44,513 bases of DNA from JAEUIV01 sp033763795 (GTDB taxonomy: Bacteria > Planctomycetota > Phycisphaerae > Phycisphaerales > UBA1924), in the NCBI GenBank assembly GCA_033763795.1, contig JANRJV010000041.1:1-44513 (forward strand). Direction: 5' to 3'. The notes below the pieces were generated by a model, which saw only the letters and a program-made list of their open reading frames with translations, ran no database searches and was not told where the DNA came from. Below, one piece after another: positions 11,701 to 17,590 of this stretch; within the stretch, counting starts at the first letter, position 1, and each line of letters opens with the position of its first letter. A program made the position numbers and the translations under genes.

Positions 11701-13522
11701 CGTCCGCGGCCGCGGCGCCGGCGGGCTTGGCGCCCGCGCCGGCGACGACCTCGATGTCGAGCGTCGGTCCCACGTCCTGCGTGAGTTCGATGCCCGTGGA
11801 TTGCACGAACGGCTGCGCGATCGGCGTCGCGACGCCGGTGATGCGCACGCGCCCGTCGAGCACGGGGGGCAGGCCCGCGATGGGACGCCCCGTCGCGTCG
11901 AGCAGGCCCGAGGCGCGGAGGTCCGCGTCGATCTCGCCGGCGGGCTGGTCGTCGAGCGTCGCTTGCGTCTTCGCGGTGAGGCGGACGCCCGCGCCCAGGT
12001 CGTCGGTGGTGACGCGCACGCTCAGGGGCGCGACGCGGAAGGGCTTTGGCCCCGCGCCCTTCTCGATCTCGACCCCGCCGCGGAACTCCGTGATCTCTAC
12101 CGACGCGTCGAGCGCGAGGCCCTTGAGGCTCGGAAGCCCGGGGCCCGAGGGGAGCGGCATCGCGAGCTTTTCGAGCACGAGCGCGATGTTCGGCAGCGCC
12201 TCCACACTGCTGCCCCCGGCGCGCAGGCTCGCGTCGATCGCCGGCACGAGCGTGCGTACGGCGGCGCCCTGCGCCGCGACGCGGATGGGCTTCACGACGC
12301 GGACGATCCCGTTCTCGATGGCGATGTCGCCGCCCGCGCTCGCGCCCTGCGTACTCACGCGGAAGGTGCCCGTGCCGGTGCCGCCCTTGTCGGCGTCGAG
12401 TTGCGCCTGCGCCTCGACGTCCGCGCGGGGCCCCAGCGCCGACGCCAGCGCGATCGGCGCCCCCTGCTCGTCGAACACCAGCGGGGGGACGAGCGCGTCG
12501 ACGATCGCCAGCGGAACGCCGGTCAGCGAGACATCGCCCTTGCCGCTCGCGCGGTCGAGCGTCACGCGCCCGTCGGGGCGCGACCAGTCGGCGATGCGCG
12601 CGGAGATGGCCAGCGCGCCGCCCTCGCCCTTGCGGGCGGTGGCCGCGTCGCCTTCGAAGGCCTCGCCCGTCGCCTCGATCACGAGCGCCTCGCCGGGGGC
12701 GACGGTCGCCTTGACGTCGAGGTCGCGCACGGCCGCGGTCCGCGGCGCGCCCGACGCCGACCGGTCGGTGAACGTCGCGTCCAGGCCCTGCACCAGCACG
12801 CGCACGCGCAGCCCCTCGGGCAGCGACGCGGGCTGAGCGGGCGAGCCCTTGGCGGGCGTGCGGGGCTTCGCGGGGGCGGCCTTGCCGGGCGGCGCGATCG
12901 CACGCTCGAGGTTCGTCGTGCCGTCGGCCTCGCGCACGACCGCGAGCTTTCCGGCGCTGAGCGTCACGGTGCCCAGGTCAAGCGATCCGAACGCCAGGCC
13001 CAGCAATCCCGCGGAAGACTCGACGTTCCCGCGGAAGACTTCCTTGCCGTCGGTGCCCGTCAGGCGCACGCCCCGGATCTGCTGCGGCCCGCCCCAGGAG
13101 AGGTCCACCTCGCCGATGTCGACCGAGCCGGCGATGGCCTTGCCCGCCTCGTCGCGGATGATGCCCGGCGCGAGCGACGAGCCGATCTGCGGCGCGAAGA
13201 CCACCAGCCCGATGACCAGCACGACCACCGCGACGCCGCCCCCGATGAGCACGCGCCGCAGCGTGCGCCGACGGCGGCGCTTGAACACGCCGGGGTCCTT
13301 CAGGAGCGCCTCGCGCTCGGCGCGTTCGCGCTCGCGGGCCTTCTCGGCCTTGCCCCAGAAGTCAGGCTCCTGCGCGGGCGCGGGCTCGCTGGACGTCTGC
13401 TTGGCGTAGAAGCCGGCGCCGGGCTCCTGGGGCCCCTGCGGGCGCAGGCCCGAACCTTCCGCGCCGTCCGACGGCTTGCCCGCACCGGATCCGCGCCCCC
13501 AGAAATCGTTCGGGTCGGTCAT
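8780..13522 (-). CDS. AsmA-like giant membrane-anchored envelope protein
   Basis: A 1580-residue protein. The first 75 residues are polar and contain two copies of a DFWG motif (NDFWGRG near residue 6 and PDFWGKA near residue 53). A basic stretch (RRRRR) and one membrane helix (about 88-110) follow, then about 1450 residues with regular beta-strand repeats rich in Gly, Ala, Val and Asp. The head after the helix (IIRDEAGKAIAGSVDIGEVDLSWGG) and the tail (FRTRGPMDNPETG) match the pattern of AsmA/TamB-type proteins. Those form long beta-groove channels across the periplasm and are linked to phospholipid or lipoprotein transport to the outer membrane. This assignment is by pattern, not by search. 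The gene lies 63 nt after nusG and probably shares its transcript, in the place where rplK normally stands. Confidence 0.78.
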   Translation of the reverse strand: MTDPNDFWGRGSGAGKPSDGAEGSGLRPQGPQEPGAGFYAKQTSSEPAPAQEPDFWGKAEKARERERAEREALLKDPGVFKRRRRRTLRRVLIGGGVAVVVLVIGLVVFAPQIGSSLAPGIIRDEAGKAIAGSVDIGEVDLSWGGPQQIRGVRLTGTDGKEVFRGNVESSAGLLGLAFGSLDLGTVTLSAGKLAVVREADGTTNLERAIAPPGKAAPAKPRTPAKGSPAQPASLPEGLRVRVLVQGLDATFTDRSASGAPRTAAVRDLDVKATVAPGEALVIEATGEAFEGDAATARKGEGGALAISARIADWSRPDGRVTLDRASGKGDVSLTGVPLAIVDALVPPLVFDEQGAPIALASALGPRADVEAQAQLDADKGGTGTGTFRVSTQGASAGGDIAIENGIVRVVKPIRVAAQGAAVRTLVPAIDASLRAGGSSVEALPNIALVLEKLAMPLPSGPGLPSLKGLALDASVEITEFRGGVEIEKGAGPKPFRVAPLSVRVTTDDLGAGVRLTAKTQATLDDQPAGEIDADLRASGLLDATGRPIAGLPPVLDGRVRITGVATPIAQPFVQSTGIELTQDVGPTLDIEVVAGAGAKPAGAAAADVPPATLALRVSGQHLTMTGDVQLTNAGLTTTGEGVTIRAARAGAVAARMVGADTGWALAAPEGGGATVRVTGLSVPRDLQTGAFKKDQVTADATVELGALAARRTIDEPSAAVQLSSTKVGVALRPGASAKVTLDAQAADSGAPFRIVGTLDAKNLYTVDASGAIVPTPPMTIRPTGKIEITGLPASLARLAPPPAEGGLDVRALVRELLGGPADVTVAFTNVPDNARAVDATLTAKSPRLSAEFGGVVDNSRAALRAGTLGATVSPGIVTTLLQQFAPGVGGNPSLAGPARLSLKVDPLELPLTPAGAPDLSRTPTAGVRISLAGQTLVDGLGVANADGTTRDLGRLGLEDFVVTARVPVAAMVAPPLSGQRTLQVNASGVVLSANATPMIRLDADLSAEVAEGKPDGAIAARVGLSGMNTWDVERLMGQPGMLTGLLGPFADLAATVNIAPPAGGYPATDPFAAALITGELGLKSERLVSERPIAFRVGPDRIELTQPAGLRLTPDVAALNEMLRAGKPPEQAAASIAEMQTVSLEIRTLSIPRGVRSVAMTGPAAPAPGGAAPAEIGASLSAPRIVMLTPDAQFTRLSGTRLNIVTEEPVREGNAGQAVAFRLDIDEAGVGDTPTAKGANLAGRVDSLFAPDAMIDLAAATLTMRGDVPAAPTAIVDALMDQDGTMTEALGPVVSLRVNVSGMPLIPPKPGPDGKYPSTASVPVIDLEATSNRARATMRGTVKDGLYVSERPLEISVTEITKELLREHVRLLPLLGSVEKTSQDVPAMFTATDMTVPLDGNLSRLNASINITPGECRFDTSRGFASLLKVVDQRTSGTLGQRLPPLSISIRQGVATYPKWKLPLGEFSVETSGVVNLTDAPVTARSADGREVQLAPRSLDVITWIPAGALTDQALGLFNVGAGTVISKLTPGLLDPFTTIPFRTRGPMDNPETGPAADLFGEQIKNSFDPRRLLDLIRPK

Positions 13523-13585
13523 CGCGCACGCCTCCGCGTGGCTCGTCGGTGGAGAGGCGCCCGCGCGCCGCGCGGACGCGGGGGC

Positions 13586-14230
13586 TCAGGTGCCCTCGGC
13601 CTTCCCGATCTGCCACTCCTCCAAATCTACGGGAGCCTGACGCCCGAAGATCGTCACCAGCACGCGAACGACGCCCTTTTCAGGGAAGAGTTCGTCCACC
13701 GTGCCCTCGTACCCCTGGAACGGGCCTTCCTTGATGACGACGTGCTCACCCTTGGAGAACACGAGCTTCACGGAGGGCTCGTCCTCGGGCTTGCGCGAGT
13801 CGCGGAGCATCTTCTCGATCTCGTGCTCCTTCATCGGCGTGGGGCGCCCGGCGGTGCCGACGAAGTCGCCCACGCCGGTCGTCTCCTTGATGAGGAAGAA
13901 CACGTCCTGCGGGATGCGCCCGTCCTCCTCGAGCTTCATCTCGACGAAGACGTACCCCGGGTAGAGCTTGGTCTCGGTGATCTTCTGCTTGCCGGCCTTG
14001 ATGGTCTTGGTCTTCTCGGTGGGCACCAGGATGCGCCCGACGAGGTGGCGCATGCTCTCGATCTGCACCTTGCGGAGCAGCGTCGTCTGCACCGAACTCT
14101 CCTTGTTCGAGGCGACGCGCAGCACGAACCAGTTCATGCCCTCCTGGCGGATGGGCTCGTCGGGCGCCATGATGTCGGTGCGCTCGTTGGGCCGACCGTC
14201 CAGCGTGCTCCCGCCTTTGCTGTCACTCAT
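13586..14230 (-). CDS. nusG: Transcription termination/antitermination factor NusG
   Basis: A 214-residue protein with a NusG N-terminal (NGN) domain starting near residue 32 (NWFVLRVASNKE) and the PGYVFVEMKLE motif near residue 88. The C-terminal KOW domain is at about 160-210 (GPFQGYEGTVDELF, then VTIFGRQAPVDL). NusG binds RNA polymerase, suppresses pausing, and links it to Rho or ribosomal protein S10. Three in-frame ATGs exist near the start. The first (14230) is preferred because GGGAGG lies 6 nt upstream of it, which leaves a 31-residue acidic/polar N-terminal extension. It lies 105 nt after secE, the usual pair. Confidence 0.97.
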   Translation of the reverse strand: MSDSKGGSTLDGRPNERTDIMAPDEPIRQEGMNWFVLRVASNKESSVQTTLLRKVQIESMRHLVGRILVPTEKTKTIKAGKQKITETKLYPGYVFVEMKLEEDGRIPQDVFFLIKETTGVGDFVGTAGRPTPMKEHEIEKMLRDSRKPEDEPSVKLVFSKGEHVVIKEGPFQGYEGTVDELFPEKGVVRVLVTIFGRQAPVDLEEWQIGKAEGT

Positions 14231-14335
14231 GTGCCGCCTCCCAATCTTGCGTGCGCCGCGTCCGGCGTCGGCCCTCGAGGGCCGCGCACGAGCATTCCAA
14301 CTCCCCCACGGCCCCGCACAGAAGGAGCCGCCACG

Positions 14336-15082
14336 TCAGACGTTCAGCAGGCCGGTCGCCTTCGCCAACCCGTGCAGCGCGAGGTCGAACACGAAGATGA
14401 GCCCCGCGATCAGGAACGTCGCGCCGACCACGACCATCGTGGAATCCCAGATGATCTTCTTGGTCGACCAGTTCACCTTCTTCATCTCGCCGTCGGTGGC
14501 GATCAGGAAGTCGACCGTCTCGTGCTTCAGCCCCACGTAGCGGTACGTAAAGACGATCCCCACCAGCAGGATCAGCCCGGCGATCCCCGACTGCAGGTAG
14601 ATCCGGTCGAACACCGTGTTCGCCTCCGCCCGGACCACCTCGGCCGTCACCCCCGACGCGCTCGACACCTCGCGCGCGTCCGCGACGCTCATCACCGGGT
14701 CGGCGATCGTCGGCTCCCGCAGCGTCAGCCGCGCCGCCGAACGTCCCGACGTCGTGAACTCCTCCACCACCGCGGTGCCGATCGCGGGGTCGGCCCCGGC
14801 CTGGCGACGCAGCGTCACCGTGTCGCCGGGCGCGAGCTGCCCTTCCACGCTCTCGAGCTGCAGCGTCCAGTTCCTGATCGGCAGCGAGATCGCCGCCGAC
14901 TCTCCGGCGGCCCACAGCGCGCCCGCCAGGAACAAAATCCCCAGCATCGACGCCGTCATCATCCGGACCCAGTACCCCTGCCCGAACTTGTACATCCCGA
15001 ACGTGACCTTCGCGCGTTCATCGCGGATGTCCTCGGGCGGACGCATGCTCAGGGATCGAGGTTCGGTGCTCTGCGTGCTCAT
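14336..15082 (-). CDS. secE: Preprotein translocase subunit SecE, enlarged form
   Basis: The C-terminal 60 residues are a clear SecE core: an amphipathic stretch (EMKKVNWSTKKII, about residues 198-210) and then the final membrane helix (about 214-235). SecE clamps SecY in the protein-export channel. The protein has 248 residues, against about 60-130 for most bacteria. It has three membrane helices (about 41-60, 165-184 and 214-235) and a roughly 100-residue loop between the first two that should face the periplasm. Its context is classical, between tRNA-Trp and nusG. The ATG at 15082 lies 23 nt after the tRNA 3' end and has only a weak ribosome site. A start at Met13 is possible and would not change the domains. 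Confidence 0.93.
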   Translation of the reverse strand: MSTQSTEPRSLSMRPPEDIRDERAKVTFGMYKFGQGYWVRMMTASMLGILFLAGALWAAGESAAISLPIRNWTLQLESVEGQLAPGDTVTLRRQAGADPAIGTAVVEEFTTSGRSAARLTLREPTIADPVMSVADAREVSSASGVTAEVVRAEANTVFDRIYLQSGIAGLILLVGIVFTYRYVGLKHETVDFLIATDGEMKKVNWSTKKIIWDSTMVVVGATFLIAGLIFVFDLALHGLAKATGLLNV

Positions 15083-15105
15083 TCGAAGTTCCGCGATCTC
15101 GTCAA

Positions 15106-15178
15106 CACGGCGGGAGGGACTTGAACCCGCAACCTGCGGATTTGGAATCCGCTGCTCTACCAGTTGAGCTACCGCCGT
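15106..15178 (-). tRNA. trnW: tRNA-Trp (anticodon CCA)
   Basis: The minus strand folds into a 73-nt cloverleaf. The acceptor stem ACGGCGG/CCGCCGT is fully paired, the D arm starts GCTC, the anticodon stem GCGGA/TCCGC holds loop TTCCAAA, and the T loop is TTCAAGT. The discriminator base is G, as expected for bacterial tRNA-Trp. One T-stem pair is a C-U mismatch. The 3' CCA is not encoded. It lies between rpmG and secE, a conserved position in many bacteria. Confidence 0.97.
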
Positions 15179-15275
15179 AGCAGAAGTTCACTGTTCCGGA
15201 GTGCCGGCGTCCCGGCGCGACGGACCCGGGACGGCGCGGTACGGACGCGAGAGGGCGCCGGTGTGCCCCGGACGA

Positions 15276-15458
15276 TTACTTGCGCTTCACCCGATGCCGC
15301 GTGTGCTTGCGCAGGCGCGGGGAGTACTTCATCATGCCTTCCTTGAGGCCTTCGGGCATGCCGCCCTTGGTGTTGACGCTCGTGCGGTAGTTCAGGTCGC
15401 CGCTCTCCGAGCACTGGAGCCAGAGATACTCGCGGGCCGCCGCTTTCTTCTTCGCCAT
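15276..15458 (-). CDS. rpmG: 50S ribosomal protein L33
   Basis: A 60-residue basic protein with the L33 pattern: a start rich in Lys/Ala, YLWLQC, then NYRTSVNTKGGMPEGL, and an end rich in Arg/Lys/His. A single cysteine (residue 16) is present, so it lacks the paired-Cys zinc ribbon of the zinc-binding L33 forms. The ATG at 15458 is chosen because the family starts exactly with MAKKK; a longer in-frame extension upstream is not conserved in character. It is the first gene after the tuf terminator and heads the rpmG, trnW, secE, nusG transcript. Confidence 0.94.
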   Translation of the reverse strand: MAKKKAAAREYLWLQCSESGDLNYRTSVNTKGGMPEGLKEGMMKYSPRLRKHTRHRVKRK

Positions 15459-15604
15459 GACCGACTCACCCTTCCGGGCCCCACGGCCCGCCGCCCGGGG
15501 CCCACGCCCCGCCATCGTTCGACGTTCGCCGCTCCGCCCGGGTTCGTGCGGTCCACCCCGCGCCCGACCCGGCCACTGCGAAGCGTCACAGTCCGGAGAC
15601 ACCA

Positions 15605-15643
15605 GCGTCCGGGCTTTGTGGGCCCGGACGCACCGGCAGTATA
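15605..15643 (-). promoter_or_regulatory. rpmG-secE-nusG promoter with hairpin at the predicted transcript 5' end
   Basis: A good -10 box TATACT lies at 15638-15643 on the minus strand; no convincing -35 is seen 17 nt upstream. The predicted start is near 15631. That is exactly the first base of a perfect 10-bp stem (15605-15614 with 15622-15631, 7-nt loop). The mRNA would begin with this hairpin, which could protect its 5' end or bind a regulator. It is about 150 nt before the rpmG start. Confidence 0.55.
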
Positions 15644-15681
15644 GGCCGGGCCGGTGAGCGCGGGCGATGTCGCCACCAACG

Positions 15682-15711
15682 AAAACCGCCCGAGCCGCGG
15701 GGCTCGGGCGG
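15682..15711 (-). terminator. Rho-independent terminator of tuf
   Basis: A perfect 11-bp GC-rich stem (15686-15696 with 15701-15711, 4-nt loop) is followed on the minus strand by TTTTCGTT. It lies about 145 nt after the tuf stop codon and upstream of the rpmG promoter, separating the two units. Confidence 0.85.
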
Positions 15712-15821
15712 GTGCGTTGCGGGAAACGTTCGGGGGATACGCCGGGCCGTCACGGGGCCTCAGAGGGCCCCACCCCGCCGCTAGACCCCGGGTGCGAGCG
15801 ACGGGAAGAACCCTTGCGTGC

Positions 15822-15853
15822 GCGTCGGGCTCGTTCCGCGTCGGGCTCGTTGC
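15822..15853 (-). repeat. Two 16-bp tandem copies just after the tuf stop codon
   Basis: The plus strand reads GCGTCGGGCTCGTTCC (15822-15837) followed at once by GCGTCGGGCTCGTTGC (15838-15853), with one base different. The repeat abuts the tuf stop codon at 15855-15857, in the 3' untranslated region. Confidence 0.8.
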
Positions 15854-15854
15854 G

Positions 15855-17057
15855 TTACTCCAGGATCTCGACGACGACGCCCGAGCCGATGGTGCGCCCG
15901 CCCTCGCGGACGGCGAAGCGGAGGCCCTTCTCCATGGCGACGGGCTTGCCCATCAGGTCGACTTCCATGGTGATGTTGTCGCCCGGCATGCACATCTCGG
16001 CGCCGCCGAGCAGCTTGACGGTGCCGGTGACGTCGGTCGTGCGGAAGTAGAACTGCGGGCGGTAGCCGTTGAAGAACGGGGTGTGGCGCCCGCCCTCGTC
16101 CTTGGTGAGGACGTAGACCTCGGCCTTGAACTTGGTGTGGGGGTTGATCGAGCCGGGCTTGCAGAGCACCTGCCCGCGCTCGATGTCGTCCTTCTCGACG
16201 CCGCGGAGCAGGGCGCCGACGTTGTCGCCGGCCTCGCCCTGATCGAGGGTCTTCTGGAACATCTCGACGCCGGTGACGACGGTGTTCTTCTTCTCGGGGC
16301 GCAGGCCGACGATCTCGACCGTGTCGCCGACCTTGACGAGCCCGCGCTCGATACGCCCGGTGGCGACCGTGCCGCGGCCCTTGATCGAGAAGACGTCTTC
16401 GACGCTCATGAGGAACGGCTTGTCGCGCTCACGCGTGGGCTCGGGGATGAACGAGTCGATGGCGTTGAACAGGTCGTCGATGGGCTTGCAGGCCTTGTCG
16501 TCCTTGGGGTTCTCGACGGCGAGCTTGGACTGCCCGCGGACGACCGGGGTGTCGTCGCCCGGGAAGCCGTACTTCTTGAGCAGGTCGCGGACTTCGAGCT
16601 CGACCAGGTCGAGCAGCTCGGGGTCGTCGACGAGGTCGACCTTGTTCAGGAAGACGACGATGTAGGGCACACCGACCTGGCGGGCCAGCAGCACGTGCTC
16701 GCGCGTCTGGGGCATGGGCCCGTCGGCGGCGGAGACCACGAGGATGGCGCCGTCCATCTGGGCGGCGCCGGTGATCATGTTCTTGACGAAGTCGGCGTGG
16801 CCCGGGCAGTCGACGTGTGCGTAGTGCCTGGTGTCCGACTCGTACTCGGTGTGCGACGCGGCGATGGTCACCGTCTTGGAGGCGTCACGGACGGTGCCGC
16901 CCTTGGTGATCTCCGCGTAGCTCTTGGCCTTCGTGCCGTAGCGCGCCGCCGAACGCGCCGCCAGCGCCGCGGTCAGGGTCGACTTGCCGTGGTCGATGTG
17001 GCCGATCGTTCCGACGTTCACGTGCGGCTTTGTTCTCTGGAAGACGTCTTTGGCCAT
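15855..17057 (-). CDS. tuf: Elongation factor Tu
   Basis: A 400-residue EF-Tu. The GTP-binding motifs are GHIDHGKS (about residues 19-26), DCPGH (83-87) and NKVD. All three domains are full length and it ends in VVVEILE. EF-Tu delivers aminoacyl-tRNA to the ribosome. The start is ATG 17057 (MAKDVFQRTK), as in the family; a longer reading frame adds 22 residues without support. The switch I segment is unusual. In place of the near-universal RGITI it has KTVTI (61-65), preceded by KGGTVRDAS, keeping only the Thr that binds Mg2+. I recall similar sequences in other planctomycetes. GGAGG lies 11 nt before the ATG. It has its own strong promoter and terminator. Confidence 0.97.
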   Translation of the reverse strand: MAKDVFQRTKPHVNVGTIGHIDHGKSTLTAALAARSAARYGTKAKSYAEITKGGTVRDASKTVTIAASHTEYESDTRHYAHVDCPGHADFVKNMITGAAQMDGAILVVSAADGPMPQTREHVLLARQVGVPYIVVFLNKVDLVDDPELLDLVELEVRDLLKKYGFPGDDTPVVRGQSKLAVENPKDDKACKPIDDLFNAIDSFIPEPTRERDKPFLMSVEDVFSIKGRGTVATGRIERGLVKVGDTVEIVGLRPEKKNTVVTGVEMFQKTLDQGEAGDNVGALLRGVEKDDIERGQVLCKPGSINPHTKFKAEVYVLTKDEGGRHTPFFNGYRPQFYFRTTDVTGTVKLLGGAEMCMPGDNITMEVDLMGKPVAMEKGLRFAVREGGRTIGSGVVVEILE

Positions 17058-17498
17058 GTCGCCCTGAACCTCCACCAATCCTGCCCGCTGGGAACTCGTC
17101 CCGGCGGGGTGAGACACGTTCACCGCCAGCCTGCAAAGGCGGCGGCACTGAGCGCCCGCGGCGCGAGCAGGCGCGTCCGTGGGTCATTCCGCGACGCCGA
17201 ACCGCTCGGCGCCACGTCCCCGGCAACCAGCGCCGGGACAATCCAACCGCGTTGACCGCCGCTCCACCAGCGACGACCCGAAGCCGGGGCTCGTGGCCGA
17301 CCATGCATCGCATGAGCCGCCGCGCGCCGCCGGGCCCGGCGGGGCCGCGCATTGTGCCCGAAACGGACGCACAATGCCAGTCGCCCGACCGCCCGGCTTC
17401 CAAACCGGCCCTCAAAACCACCAGACCGGGGCCCATCCGCCTTCGGACATCACGCTCCCGGTCCCGCCCGAAATCCTTTCAGAATCCTAACAAACTGG
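17058..17498 (-). other. Long 5' leader of tuf with a 9-bp hairpin
   Basis: No protein gene or tRNA is visible in these 440 nt. The promoter at 17506-17534 implies that all of it is transcribed as the tuf leader. A perfect 9-bp stem, GCATTGTGC at 17349-17357 with 17369-17377, encloses an 11-nt loop containing a further CCG/CGG pairing. It is the only clear structure I find. The leader might have a regulatory role, but no known riboswitch is recognised. Confidence 0.45.
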
Positions 17499-17505
17499 CA
17501 ATCGA

Positions 17506-17534
17506 ACCCTAGGACGTGCGGCGTGCGGAGTCAA
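17506..17534 (-). promoter_or_regulatory. tuf promoter
   Basis: On the minus strand TTGACT (17529-17534) is followed after exactly 17 nt by TAGGGT (17506-17511). It is close to the sigma-70 consensus and lies upstream of a highly expressed gene. The predicted start is near 17499. Confidence 0.65.
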
Positions 17535-17590
17535 CGCCGGGCCCGTGGCCCGCCAGAGCCCCGATCGCGTTAGGAGCATGAACGGGTCGC

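Noticed and set aside
11660..15124. A 1154-residue open frame on the plus strand
   Set aside because: It lies antisense to the AsmA-like gene, nusG and secE, and has Arg-rich shadow composition.
17058..17590. tRNA genes upstream of tuf, as in other bacteria
   Set aside because: No T-arm (GGTTCRA-type) sequence or cloverleaf was found on either strand.
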